Source of the DNA: Nostoc sphaeroides
Lineage (GTDB): Bacteria > Cyanobacteriota > Cyanobacteriia > Cyanobacteriales > Nostocaceae
DNA length: 64,000 bases
Direction: 5' to 3'
NCBI RefSeq assembly: GCF_003443655.1
Contig: NZ_CP031941.1
Coordinates: 1,173,501 to 1,237,500 of the forward strand
The notes under the pieces are model-generated. The model worked only from the letters and a program-made list of their open reading frames with translations. It did no database searches and was not told where the DNA came from. The position numbers and the translations under genes were made by a program. This document shows positions 8,161 to 17,762 of the stretch, one piece after another. Within the stretch, counting starts at the first letter, position 1, and every line of letters begins with the position of its first letter.

Positions 8161-10602
8161 ATGCTGAATATGTCAGATTTACCGCTTCAGTGCAAAAATT
8201 TGAAAGAGCAGGTTGAGTCTATATTACAACTTTTACAACAAGAACCAACGCTACGTTCTCAAGATATTACACCTATACGAACTTCCCTAAGTAAAGCTAT
8301 TTCTCCCAAGTTTGAAATTGTATTTGCGGGTGCGTTTAGTGCCGGGAAATCAATGCTAATCAATGCCCTATTGGAGAGGGAATTACTTTACAGTGCAGAG
8401 GGACACGCTACAGGTACAGAATGCAAAATTGAGTATGCAGAAGTAGATAAAGAACGTGTTGTTTTGACATTTTTAAGTGAAGTAGAGATTCGAGAACAAG
8501 TAGCTTATTTGTGTCAGCAACTAGGATTTAAGACAGTACCTAATATCAACCAAGCTGATTTAATTAACTTGCTACGTCAATATTCTGAAACTATTATTCA
8601 GCAGGAGGGTGGTGAGAATAAATCAGAACGTGCAAAACAGGCGAAGGCGTTAATGTTGTTGGTAGAGGGATATATAGCAAACCGCGATCGCATCAACACG
8701 GTTAATAATGCTACATACTCAATGGAACAATTTAACTTTTCTAATCTCAAGGAAGCGGCTGGATATGCCCGTCGTGGTAGTAATAGTGCAGTATTGAAGC
8801 GAATAGAATATTATTGCAATCATCCTTTGCTACAAGATGGTAATGTAATTATTGACACGCCGGGTATAGATGCACCAGTAGAGAAAGATGCCCAACTAAC
8901 TTATGCCAAAATTCAACATCCTGATACTTCGGCGGTGGTGTGTGTGCTAAAGCCTGCTGCGGCGGGTGAGATGACAAAAGAAGAAACAGAACTTTTGGAA
9001 CTAATGCGGGAGAATGGGGGAGTACGCGATCGCGTTTTCTATATTTTCAACCGCATCGATGAAACTTGGTATAATACTCAGCTACGGCAACGATTAGACG
9101 ATTTAATTATTGGGCAATTTCACAATTCAAACAAGGTTTATAAAACGAGTGGATTATTAGGATTTTATGGCAGTCAGATTAAACAGACAAGCCAACAAGA
9201 TAGATTTGGTTTAGATTCTGTTTTTGCAGAAAGTATTAAAGGTTTAGATGGTAAAGAAGAAACACCACAATTTGTCTATGCGTTTAACAACTACTGTGTA
9301 AATTCAGGAAAGCTGTCTTCTAGTAAATTCCGTGTCTCTGTTAACGGCTTTGAAACCCCAAATCAAAATTATGTGCGGATTCTAGGAGATTGGGGAAATG
9401 AAATTATCGAACAGCTAATTAAAGATAGTGGTACTGAAGAATTCCGCACAGCAATTACTCGCTATCTTACCGAAGAAAAGCGCCCCCAATTATTTAAAAA
9501 TCTTGCTGATGATTTAGAAGATGTTTGTATTAAGCTGAAGAAACATTATCAGAGTGTCCAACGCGATTTAGATAGTCAGCCCCAAGAAATTGAGACGATG
9601 AAGGCGCAAGAATTACAACGCCTAAATCAGCAACTCCAGCAAATTGGTAGAGACTTTCATGAGCATATCACAGAAGAAGTTAACCAAATAATTAATAATT
9701 CTTGTGATGCTTTTGAAGCAGATTTTAAGCAATTGCAATCACGAATGATTCGCCGTTTAGATGAATTGCTAGATACTTTTTCTGTAGCTTCTGCTTATCA
9801 ACGTGCAACCATCAGCCATCCTCGCAACGCTACCGCACCTTTGCTTGCTATTTTAGTAGAGGCATTTTATTACTTAGCAAATCAATTAGAAGATATTTTG
9901 GTTGAATCTTCTCAGCAAGTAGTGGCGAATTATTTCCAGCGATTGATTGAAAAGATTCGCAAGTCAGAATATTATCGCCAGTTGTATCGTTTATTAGATA
10001 ATGATGGTGGTATTGAACTAGAGATCAGAATTTTAGAAAAAGGAGTTGCTCAAGCATTATTTAGTGCAGCTAGTGTAGAGTGCGATCGCTTTGTGCGAGA
10101 AAGTCCCAGATTTTATGATGAAGGCACTTTTTCTATATATCAATTTCGCCAAACTTTATCACAAACTTCTCAAGGTTACGACGCTGAAAGTATTGTGGAA
10201 GCAGAACCGGCAATTAGGCAATTATTGAAGTTAGATTTTGAACCAAAAGTTTCCCACACTATTCGTAAATCTTTCCGTCAAACCATTAATCAAACGCTCA
10301 AAACTCACTTATTGCCAATGGCAGATCAGCAAGCAGATGAAATTTTGCAGCAATACCCACAAGCGCGTGCTTATTTAGAGAAAACATTAGAACAAGAAGC
10401 TGAAGAAAAAATTGCGAATAATCGCCGATTATTGAGTGTTGTTGAAGAAAATATTGCAGCATATAATTCAGCAGCTTCTAGTATTAATAGTTGTTTACAG
10501 ACGATGCAATTATATGACAATCTTTTGCCTGTGATTGGTGATTCGGTTGATAGTGTTGGTAAGTTTGTTAAAAATGAGTTTTTGGTTTCAGATTCGGTAT
10601 AA
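8161..10602 (+). CDS. Bacterial dynamin-like GTPase
   Basis: An 813-residue large GTPase of the dynamin superfamily, related in layout to the bacterial dynamin-like proteins first characterised in Nostoc; such proteins remodel membranes in a GTP-dependent way. The G1 P-loop is GAFSAGKSMLINALL near residue 56, the switch threonine is in HATGTE, G3 is IDTPGIDAP and G4 is FNRIDE. The long C-terminal half is helical (for example QAEELQRLNQQLQQ-like segments) with a hydrophobic patch LLAILVEAFYYLANQL that could be the membrane paddle. Two starts are possible, ATG at 8161 or at 8170; AGGA at 8158-8161 favours 8170. It stands alone with no obvious partner. Confidence 0.88.
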   Translation: MLNMSDLPLQCKNLKEQVESILQLLQQEPTLRSQDITPIRTSLSKAISPKFEIVFAGAFSAGKSMLINALLERELLYSAEGHATGTECKIEYAEVDKERVVLTFLSEVEIREQVAYLCQQLGFKTVPNINQADLINLLRQYSETIIQQEGGENKSERAKQAKALMLLVEGYIANRDRINTVNNATYSMEQFNFSNLKEAAGYARRGSNSAVLKRIEYYCNHPLLQDGNVIIDTPGIDAPVEKDAQLTYAKIQHPDTSAVVCVLKPAAAGEMTKEETELLELMRENGGVRDRVFYIFNRIDETWYNTQLRQRLDDLIIGQFHNSNKVYKTSGLLGFYGSQIKQTSQQDRFGLDSVFAESIKGLDGKEETPQFVYAFNNYCVNSGKLSSSKFRVSVNGFETPNQNYVRILGDWGNEIIEQLIKDSGTEEFRTAITRYLTEEKRPQLFKNLADDLEDVCIKLKKHYQSVQRDLDSQPQEIETMKAQELQRLNQQLQQIGRDFHEHITEEVNQIINNSCDAFEADFKQLQSRMIRRLDELLDTFSVASAYQRATISHPRNATAPLLAILVEAFYYLANQLEDILVESSQQVVANYFQRLIEKIRKSEYYRQLYRLLDNDGGIELEIRILEKGVAQALFSAASVECDRFVRESPRFYDEGTFSIYQFRQTLSQTSQGYDAESIVEAEPAIRQLLKLDFEPKVSHTIRKSFRQTINQTLKTHLLPMADQQADEILQQYPQARAYLEKTLEQEAEEKIANNRRLLSVVEENIAAYNSAASSINSCLQTMQLYDNLLPVIGDSVDSVGKFVKNEFLVSDSV

Positions 10603-10641
10603 GAGGTTTAATTTTAATCTCTGTGAAAATTCGCGGTGTCC

Positions 10642-10674
10642 AGATCCCCGACTTCTTTTAGAAGTCGGGGATCT
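10642..10674. terminator. Strong hairpin after dynamin gene
   Basis: AGATCCCCGACTTC pairs perfectly with GAAGTCGGGGATCT around a TTTTA loop (14-bp stem). There is no T tract after it, so it may be a dispersed palindromic repeat that also works as a terminator. Confidence 0.6.
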
Positions 10675-10844
10675 AATTTAGGCGTTGCTATAACCTATTA
10701 CAATTCGTCATACCATTTCACTTTAATAATGATACAAATACGCTGCTGTTTGGGCTTGTCTTTGCCATGCCCCTACGATAAATCTATATGTATCAGGATT
10801 TTCGTGAAATGGTATCACTATCCCAATCCCTAATCCCCAACTAA

Positions 10845-11879
10845 ATGATTATGAATATCAAACGTCGGGAATTTCTCACAACTTGTGGACTAGCTACCCT
10901 AGCCACCCAAATATCACCACTTACTGCTGAGGGTAAGCCATCTTTAAACACTATCCGCAAGCCGCCCCGCCTGCAAGCTGGCGATACCGTAGGATTGATT
11001 TCCCCTGCGGGTATCGTTGACGCTAAAGACATTGAAACAGCGCAACAATCAATTTCACAGTTAGGGTTAAAAGTCAAGCTGGGGAAGCATATTTTAGATC
11101 GTTACGGCTATTTAGCGGGTAAAGACGGCGATCGCGCCCAGGATGTAAACTTAATGTTTAGCGATCGCACCATAAAAGCAATTATTCCCATGCGTGGAGG
11201 TTGGGGTTGTAATCGCATTTTACCCCTACTCAACTACTCGCTAATTCGCTCCCATCCGAAAATTATCATCGGTTACAGCGATATTACGACGCTGTTGTTG
11301 GCAATTAATGCCCGTAGTCAAATGATTACTTTTCATGGGCCAGTTGCTACGTCTACCTGGAATCAATTTACAGTCGATTACTTCAAGCGCATCCTATTTA
11401 ATGCTGAAGCTGTGACTATGCAAAATCTCAACCCTAGCGAAGTGCGGATGGAGATTATAGCACCGGGAAAGGCGAGGGGTAAACTTGTAGGTGGAAACTT
11501 GTCAGTTTTATCAGCAATGGTAGGTTCACCTTATTTACCTTCTTGGAACAAAAGCATTCTGTTTGTGGAAGAAGTTGGCGAGGATGTTTATCGTATAGAT
11601 AGGATGCTGACGCAGTTAAAAACTGCTGGGATAATCAACCAAATTGCTGGCTTTATCTTTGGGCAATGCACTAAATGTAGTCTTGGAGATGAACCATCGT
11701 TTACATTAATGCAAGTATTGCAACAACACATACTACCTTTAGGTATTCCTGCTTGGTATGGTTCAATGATTGGTCATATTAAGGATAAATTTACTTTGCC
11801 AATCGGTGTGGAAGTGGAAATAAATGCTGAACTTGGGACAATAAGAATGTTAGAGGAGGCAGTCAGCCCCTTTGGGTAA
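10845..11879 (+). CDS. LD-carboxypeptidase, family S66 (LdcA/MccF-like)
   Basis: A 344-residue S66 serine peptidase, the family that trims the terminal D-alanine from murein tetrapeptides or inactivates microcin C. The N-terminus carries a twin-arginine-like signal (KRREFLTTCGLATLA), so it is probably exported. The catalytic serine is S145 in IIIGYSDITT; the Glu is expected in FVEEVGEDVYRID and the His in MIGHIKDKFTLP. GDTVGLISPAG is the conserved N-terminal strand of the family. The start can be ATG at 10845 or 10851. It is preceded by a gap with the hairpin above and followed by AGTCAAA heptamers. Confidence 0.88.
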   Translation: MIMNIKRREFLTTCGLATLATQISPLTAEGKPSLNTIRKPPRLQAGDTVGLISPAGIVDAKDIETAQQSISQLGLKVKLGKHILDRYGYLAGKDGDRAQDVNLMFSDRTIKAIIPMRGGWGCNRILPLLNYSLIRSHPKIIIGYSDITTLLLAINARSQMITFHGPVATSTWNQFTVDYFKRILFNAEAVTMQNLNPSEVRMEIIAPGKARGKLVGGNLSVLSAMVGSPYLPSWNKSILFVEEVGEDVYRIDRMLTQLKTAGIINQIAGFIFGQCTKCSLGDEPSFTLMQVLQQHILPLGIPAWYGSMIGHIKDKFTLPIGVEVEINAELGTIRMLEEAVSPFG

Positions 11880-11907
11880 GTCAAAAGTCAAAAGTCAAAA
11901 GTCAAAT
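11880..11907. repeat. STRR (AGTCAAA)
   Basis: Four AGTCAAA heptamers directly after the carboxypeptidase stop codon. The rest of the gap to 12110 is AT-rich with short ATTTTAG runs and no gene. Confidence 0.85.
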
Positions 11908-12110
11908 AATTTTAGATTTTAGATTTATTTTGCGTAGCTTGCTTATTGGGGAGCGAGTATAAATTCGGGCGCAACTCTTAGAGATAAATTCACATTTAGA
12001 CCTTTTTAAATTTGGGATTGAAGATTCAAAATCCAAAATCCAAAAATTAAAATCTAAAATAAGATGGTTTTGATTAAAATTTTGATAGACAGTATGCATT
12101 TCTCCTCGCC

Positions 12111-13724
12111 ATGTTACGACTAACAGAAGTAAAGCTTCCGCTTGATCATCCTGAAGATGAGATCAAGGCTGCCATCCTTAAAAAGCTGCAAATCACGGAC
12201 GAAGATTTGATCAGCTATTCCATTTTCAAGCGTAGCTATGATGCCCGTAAGAAAGGAGAGATTACCCTTGTTTATATTCTGGATGTAGAAACGACTCAGG
12301 AAACTCATCTACTTAAGCGCCTGAAAAAAGATCCTCATGTGATGGCTACGCCAGACATGAGTTATCGCCCAGTGGCACAAGCACCAAGCAATTTGACGAT
12401 TCGCCCCATCGTCATTGGTACTGGGCCTTGTGGCTTATTTGCGGGTTTGATGCTGGCGCAAATGGGGTTCCGTCCCATCATTTTAGAACGTGGCAAACAA
12501 GTCCGCGATCGCACTGCTGATACTTTTGGCTTTTGGAAGAAAAAATCAGACTTCAACCCCGAATCTAATGCCCAGTTTGGCGAAGGTGGCGCGGGTACAT
12601 TCTCCGATGGCAAACTCTACAGTCAAGTCAAAGATCCTCAGCATTATGGGCGTAAGGTACTAACCGAACTCGTCAATGCGGGAGCCTCACCGGAAATTCT
12701 CTATATCAACAAACCGCATATCGGCACTTTCAAACTGGTGGGAATCGTCCAAAGTATGCGTGCCAAAATCGAATCCCTCGGCGGTGAAATTCGCTTTCAA
12801 AGCCGGGTGGAAGATATCAACATCGAAAATGGACAGGTGCGGGGAGTAACCCTCGCTAGTGGGGAATATATCGCCAGCGATTATGTAGTTCTCGCAGTCG
12901 GTCATAGCGCCCGCGATACCTTCCAAATGCTATTTAATCGTGGAGTTTACATCGAGCCGAAACCTTTTTCCATCGGCTTTCGAGTCGAACATCCCCAGAC
13001 TCTCATCGATAAATGTCGTTTCGGCGCTCAAGCTGGTCATAAGCTTTTAGGTGCTGCCGATTACAAACTGGTTCACCATTGCCAAAATGGTCGTTCCGTC
13101 TATAGTTTCTGTATGTGTCCAGGAGGCTTAGTAGTTGCAGCCGCATCAGAACCGGGGCGACTTGTCACCAATGGGATGAGCCAATACTCTCGCAATGAGC
13201 GCAATGCCAATAGTGCGATCGTTGTGGGCATCACCCCCGAAGATTATCCGGGCAATGCCTTGGCGGGAATTGACTTCCAACGGCGCTTGGAAGAACGAGC
13301 TTTTGAATTGGGCGGTGGAACTTATGAAGCGCCAGGGCAGTTGGTGGGAGACTTTCTCAACCATCGCCCCTCCACAGCATTCGGTACAGTTAAACCATCT
13401 TATACACCAGGGGTACATTTGGGTGATTTGAGTGAGAGTTTACCAGATTATGCGATCGCAGCCATCCGCGAAGCACTTCCTGCTTTTGACAAACAAATTA
13501 AAGGATTTGCGATGGATGATGCCGTGTTGACTGGGGTAGAAACCCGCACTTCATCACCGATTCGGATTAAACGCAAAGAAGATTATCAGAGTTTAAATAC
13601 AGTCGGACTTTATCCGGCTGGTGAAGGCGCAGGATACGCAGGGGGAATTCTCTCAGCTGGTATCGATGGTATCAAGGTGGCAGAGGCAGTGGCTTTAAGT
13701 ATTTTGAGGAATGTGAGTTTTTAG
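12111..13724 (+). CDS. FAD-dependent dehydrogenase, COG2509 type
   Basis: A 537-residue flavoprotein. The dinucleotide-binding motif is VIGTGPCGLFAGLMLAQMG at about residues 100-118, after an N-terminal domain of about 95 residues, which is the layout of the uncharacterised COG2509 dehydrogenases. Further FAD-contact motifs are FGEGGAGTFSDGKL and, near the C-terminus, GLYPAGEGAGYAGGILSAG. The substrate is not known. It may form a short same-strand series with the upstream carboxypeptidase, but the 230-bp gap argues for separate promoters. Confidence 0.88.
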   Translation: MLRLTEVKLPLDHPEDEIKAAILKKLQITDEDLISYSIFKRSYDARKKGEITLVYILDVETTQETHLLKRLKKDPHVMATPDMSYRPVAQAPSNLTIRPIVIGTGPCGLFAGLMLAQMGFRPIILERGKQVRDRTADTFGFWKKKSDFNPESNAQFGEGGAGTFSDGKLYSQVKDPQHYGRKVLTELVNAGASPEILYINKPHIGTFKLVGIVQSMRAKIESLGGEIRFQSRVEDINIENGQVRGVTLASGEYIASDYVVLAVGHSARDTFQMLFNRGVYIEPKPFSIGFRVEHPQTLIDKCRFGAQAGHKLLGAADYKLVHHCQNGRSVYSFCMCPGGLVVAAASEPGRLVTNGMSQYSRNERNANSAIVVGITPEDYPGNALAGIDFQRRLEERAFELGGGTYEAPGQLVGDFLNHRPSTAFGTVKPSYTPGVHLGDLSESLPDYAIAAIREALPAFDKQIKGFAMDDAVLTGVETRTSSPIRIKRKEDYQSLNTVGLYPAGEGAGYAGGILSAGIDGIKVAEAVALSILRNVSF

Positions 13725-13726
13725 TA

Positions 13727-14027
13727 AAAGACTTCCAAATAAAAAATACTCAACAAACTGGCGAAAAAACTCTCTCCTCCTTATTCCTCTGTGTTCTCTG
13801 TGTCTCTGTGGTTCGTTTATTTCTTGGAAGTCCCTAAGCACAAAACGTGCTTAAAAATCCAGGACTAAAGTCCTTACTACGAACTTTATTTACCCTCTCT
13901 GCTCAGGAAAAATTGTCAGACTTCCCACGCAAGATACTAAAATTTAGTTATTAATAAAAACCAATACAGGTCAGTTAAGCATTTCTTTCTTCTCTTTGCG
14001 TCCTTTGCGTCCTTGGCGGTTCGTTAA
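13727..14027. repeat. Composite repeat region between two genes
   Basis: This 300-bp gap has no gene. It holds an inverted pair GACTTCCAAATAAA (13729) and TTTATTTCTTGGAAGTC (about 13815-13831), CTCTGTG..GGTTCG repeats at 13788-13818 and 13992-14025, and a single REP-like hairpin AGGACTAAAGTCCTTACTAC at 13861-13880, the same family that surrounds the RAYT gene at 44791-45423. Confidence 0.75.
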
Positions 14028-14035
14028 AAAAGAAC

Positions 14036-15379
14036 ATGGTTGTTGACAAAAATCGAGAAGCATTCATTCCTTATACTCGCAGCGATATTATCAAACTTTG
14101 CCTGCAAGACGGTCAACTAAATGAAGCTGATGCCCAAAAATTTCAAGATTTCTGCAAAATCCTCACTGCATACTATCACTTTCGCTTTCATAAAACCTTA
14201 GAAATTATCAAAGATAATTATGTACCCTTTAACCCCAATGAAGATATTCAACCAATAACTCCACCAACCTTCGAGCAATATGATGAAATGGAGTTAAAGG
14301 TAGTTGATGCCTTTCAGCATATTGTCGAAAGAGCGAATTATCTTCTTTTGCCTGAATCGATTGTCAAGCGATCGCTGGCAACCACATCTCTAATTGATTT
14401 GAAAACTCAAGTCGATTTTGAGGATTTTGACCGCTTTATCTGTTACTACCGGGGTGATAGTTATAAAAAAATTTCGGTAAAAAAATTCTTCTTTTGGCGA
14501 GAAGAAAAGACTATTGATATCTTGGAACGGATTGTTTTATTTGTCAAATTCAAAGAAGCGGCTTACTTTCGTGCAAAAAAAGCCAACATCCAAGATTTAA
14601 AATTCATTCCCGGTAAGATGTATCTTTACTGCTACAAAAATATTCCCAAGCTAGATATTGACTTACTCTTTCCCAACGTGAAAACGAGTATGACTTGGAA
14701 AGATCGCTTACTATTTGGAATTCCTGCTATTGGGGCAGCAATTCCTTTGATATTAAGAACATTGCCGAATTTATTATTGCTGGTTGCGGCAATTTTACTA
14801 GTACTAAATGTATCATTTTTAATTGAATTATTAAATGTAGAGTTGGAGCAAGTCAGAAATTTTATGCCAATTTTGGTGGCAACTTTATCATTAACGATAT
14901 CTTTGGGTGGATTTGCCTTTAAGCAATACACTAATTACAAAAATAAAAAAATTAAATTCCAAAAAACAGTTACCGATACGTTATTTTTCCAGAATTTAGC
15001 CAACAATACCAGTGTCTTTCAAATGTTTATTGAATTGGCAGAAGAAGAAGAATGTAAGGAAATTATTCTGGCATACTATCACTTACTTACCAGCCCGACA
15101 CCGTTAAAGCCTGAACAATTAGATTCTCGCATCGAAACTTGGATGGAGAATAAATTAGGCACAAAGATTAACTTTGATATTCAAGGGCCTCTAAGCAATC
15201 TAGAAGATATTCGTGGTCAAGTAATTCCCAACAGCAAAACAACAGACAATGTACCAGAAATCCCTTTATTAACCTATAATCAGCAGGGAGCGTGTCAAGT
15301 TCTCCCCTTGGATGATGCTAAAGCAGTGATTGATTATGTTTGGGATAATGCCTTTCAATATAACGGGATAATCTTGTAG
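14036..15379 (+). CDS. DUF3754 (TMEM143-like) membrane protein
   Basis: A 447-residue protein matching the DUF3754 family, whose eukaryotic relatives include TMEM143; function unknown. The N-terminal signature REAFIPYTRSDIIKL is followed by a soluble domain, then two hydrophobic segments at about residues 225-265 (FGIPAIGAAIPLIL and LPNLLLLVAAILLVLN) and a third at about 280-300 (ILVATLSLTISLGGFAF), and a soluble C-terminus. The family usually carries this two-to-three-helix insertion between soluble halves. No operon partner is evident. The start ATG at 14036 lies just after a CTTTGCG repeat. Confidence 0.78.
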   Translation: MVVDKNREAFIPYTRSDIIKLCLQDGQLNEADAQKFQDFCKILTAYYHFRFHKTLEIIKDNYVPFNPNEDIQPITPPTFEQYDEMELKVVDAFQHIVERANYLLLPESIVKRSLATTSLIDLKTQVDFEDFDRFICYYRGDSYKKISVKKFFFWREEKTIDILERIVLFVKFKEAAYFRAKKANIQDLKFIPGKMYLYCYKNIPKLDIDLLFPNVKTSMTWKDRLLFGIPAIGAAIPLILRTLPNLLLLVAAILLVLNVSFLIELLNVELEQVRNFMPILVATLSLTISLGGFAFKQYTNYKNKKIKFQKTVTDTLFFQNLANNTSVFQMFIELAEEEECKEIILAYYHLLTSPTPLKPEQLDSRIETWMENKLGTKINFDIQGPLSNLEDIRGQVIPNSKTTDNVPEIPLLTYNQQGACQVLPLDDAKAVIDYVWDNAFQYNGIIL

Positions 15380-15465
15380 GCAAACGGACTAGGGTTTCGA
15401 TAACACAAGAACCAATTTTTGAAGAAAGTACTAGAAACAAATTCGCTTACTTCTACTACTTTTAT

Positions 15466-16089
15466 TTACCCACGCAAAAAGTTTCTTAACCACTTAATCG
15501 CCTCACTTGTTGTTTGCTCGTTTCCAATTTGAAGGCATTGCTGGACAATTTCTCTTATGTTAGGAAAATAGGTGCTTTCTGTAATTGCGTAATTTTCACC
15601 CTGCAATTTATAAACTAATAGCTGCTTATTCTTTAACAGCCAAACCTCTGGCACTTTATAAGGAAGATAGTCATTAATATTGGTATAGCTAGTAACATCT
15701 ACCTCAATCACTAAATCTGGTGGAGGGTCATTCTGCCAGTCGATACGATTCTTACCTACTACGGATCTCCAATTTTCAATATAAAAGCAATAGTCAGGCT
15801 CAATACCGCTAACAAGAGGCTTGCTCATGGTGATGGGCGTAAATGAGTCGTATGTGCGGTTTAAGTGGTCAAGTAAAGCTGTTACTATCAATCCCAGCAA
15901 GCTTGCATCTCTTCCATGCTCTGGTAGCGGTGCCATTAGCAAAATCTCTCCAGGTCGATATTTAATGCGAGGTGAGGAGCGATCTCCAAGTTGCTGACTC
16001 AGCACTTGATAATCTTGCCAAGATCCCAACATCCTTACGACTGTACCAGGTGGCAACTCTATTCTTTCAGGTGTAATTACAGTATGCAT
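15466..16089 (-). CDS. Uma2 family endonuclease-fold protein
   Basis: A 207-residue Uma2/DUF820 paralogue. Motifs are EILLMAPLPEHGRDASLLG, GIEPDYCFYIENW and PPDLVIEVDVTSYT, giving the acidic core residues of the PD-(D/E)XK fold. It is only distantly similar to the Uma2 protein at 3563-4165. The ATG at 16087-16089 is the only reasonable start. It stands alone on the minus strand, converging with the DUF3754 gene. Confidence 0.85.
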   Translation of the reverse strand: MHTVITPERIELPPGTVVRMLGSWQDYQVLSQQLGDRSSPRIKYRPGEILLMAPLPEHGRDASLLGLIVTALLDHLNRTYDSFTPITMSKPLVSGIEPDYCFYIENWRSVVGKNRIDWQNDPPPDLVIEVDVTSYTNINDYLPYKVPEVWLLKNKQLLVYKLQGENYAITESTYFPNIREIVQQCLQIGNEQTTSEAIKWLRNFLRG

Positions 16090-16260
16090 ATTCGCCTGCC
16101 TTTAAAAAATCCGGTTACACCAAAACGGTTGACTGTTTTTGATGACCAAAAAATAATTTGGATGCAGAGCAACTAGATTAATTTATGGAGATTAAAAAAA
16201 TTGTAGTTGAGAGCGATCGCTAAACCATAATCCAAATTGCAAAATCTGCTCGATTCTATC

Positions 16261-17385
16261 TTAGTACAACTCATATTTCATTAACTGACAGGGCAACGTT
16301 CCGTTATACACCGCGATTCGCTGCGATGATTTTAGCCCAATCGATTGAGACAGTTCTTTATTGCCACTTAGCACAAACGCAGTCCAGCCTTTGAAGCGTT
16401 GTTTCAGCACATCGCCCAAAAGTTTGTAAAATGCCCCTAAATCGCTATCTCGCCCCAGCCGTTCGCCATAAGGTGGATTGCAGAATAAAACCCCACTGTC
16501 TGCGGGGGCGACAATATCAGCAAGCTCCATTTGAGAAAACCATACATGGTTATCAACGCCGCAGTTTTGAGCATTGTTAATCGCTTGCTCAATTATATTT
16601 TCATCGCGATCGCTTCCCCAAATCGGCGCGGGTAGAGTATCCAGTTGGCTATCCTTAGCTTCTTGCAGCAGCTTTTCTAAAAGGGCTAAATCAAAATCGA
16701 GCCAATTTTCAAATCCAAAGGATTCACGAAACAATCCTGGTGCGATATTCAGTGCCTTTAAGCTAGCTTCGAGAGGTAAAGTGCCAGATCCACAGAGAGG
16801 ATCATAAAACATTTGGTTTGTCTGCCAACCCGAAAGTTGAATCAGGGCAGCAGCTAGAGATTCCTTTAGAGGGGCTGCGCCAACCGCAGGACGGTAGCCT
16901 CGGCGATGCAGACTATTTCCAGAACTGTCGAGTTTAACGGTACAACTATCGCGTTCAATATGAACATTGACCCGCACATCTGGTTCATGAAGCTCTACAT
17001 TTGAACGTTCGCCCAGATTTTCTTTCTGCTGATCAACGATCGCATTTTTGATCTGGAGAGATGTGAAGTGGGTGTGGTTGAGATTATTGTTTTTACCTGT
17101 GGTATTCACTGCCAGCGTCATATCTGGCGTGAGATAGTTTTGCCAATCGATAGTCTGAATGCCGCGATAGAGATCCTTGGCATCAAGGCAAGGAAATTCA
17201 TGGATATTCACCAAAATTCGGAACGGCAGCCTAGCCCAGAGGTTGACGCGATAAAGTAGGGTGCGATCGCCCTCAAAGGCTACACCGCAAAACCCAGGCT
17301 CCACTGAATGAGCGCCTAGCTGCTCTAACTCCTGAGCCGCAAGGGTTTCTAATCCACGAGCAACCGTTGCAAAATACTGATTCAT
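16261..17385 (-). CDS. THUMP-domain class I RNA methyltransferase (RlmL/YpsC-like)
   Basis: A 374-residue SAM-dependent methyltransferase expected to modify guanosine N2 in rRNA. The N-terminal MNQYFATVARGLETLAAQEL opens the ferredoxin-like and THUMP part (to about residue 160), which binds RNA. The Rossmann part has DPLCGSGTLPLEAS (SAM motif I) and CNPPYGERLG, the NPPY motif of amino-group methylases. The size matches the short RlmL/YpsC proteins lacking the second methyltransferase domain of E. coli RlmKL. It is divergently placed from the VWA/RTX gene. Confidence 0.9.
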   Translation of the reverse strand: MNQYFATVARGLETLAAQELEQLGAHSVEPGFCGVAFEGDRTLLYRVNLWARLPFRILVNIHEFPCLDAKDLYRGIQTIDWQNYLTPDMTLAVNTTGKNNNLNHTHFTSLQIKNAIVDQQKENLGERSNVELHEPDVRVNVHIERDSCTVKLDSSGNSLHRRGYRPAVGAAPLKESLAAALIQLSGWQTNQMFYDPLCGSGTLPLEASLKALNIAPGLFRESFGFENWLDFDLALLEKLLQEAKDSQLDTLPAPIWGSDRDENIIEQAINNAQNCGVDNHVWFSQMELADIVAPADSGVLFCNPPYGERLGRDSDLGAFYKLLGDVLKQRFKGWTAFVLSGNKELSQSIGLKSSQRIAVYNGTLPCQLMKYELY

Positions 17386-17486
17386 CCTCTAATCCAAAGC
17401 ATTGTCTTCACTGCTGACCCATTGACGCACTTTAGCTTAACTCATATATTGTGACATTCTCTGTTAAGTCTGCGATTATAACCTTT

Positions 17487-17575
17487 TGGCGTTGCTGAAT
17501 TGAGGTATAAAAATGATTTTGCGTGATTTCAAAACTTTCCTACACCCAGACTTATACATTTAATCAGCAACGCCA
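17487..17575. repeat. 89-bp inverted-repeat element (TGGCGTTGCTGA)
   Basis: TGGCGTTGCTGAAT at the left and ATCAGCAACGCCA at the right are inverted copies (12-13 bp). A relative is found at about 24922-25003 and a half copy at 23836-23850, so it is a dispersed MITE-like element. The rest of the gap 17386-17762 shows no gene. Confidence 0.7.
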
Positions 17576-17762
17576 GCATAACAAGCCCCAGACAAAGGAA
17601 ATTAAGCCGGAGTAAGGACACAGCAAATATTTGTGGACAGAGATTATTATTTCTTCATTTTAAGTACTATCTTAAATCTAATTAACCCTGATAACATCAA
17701 TCTGAAGTGTTCAGGCACTTTGCAATACAACCCATTAATTAAAATAGCCAGAGGGATAAGCT

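Noticed and set aside
10642-10674. A riboswitch or sRNA at the hairpin after the dynamin gene.
   Set aside because: Only a simple perfect hairpin is present, better explained as a dispersed palindrome or terminator.
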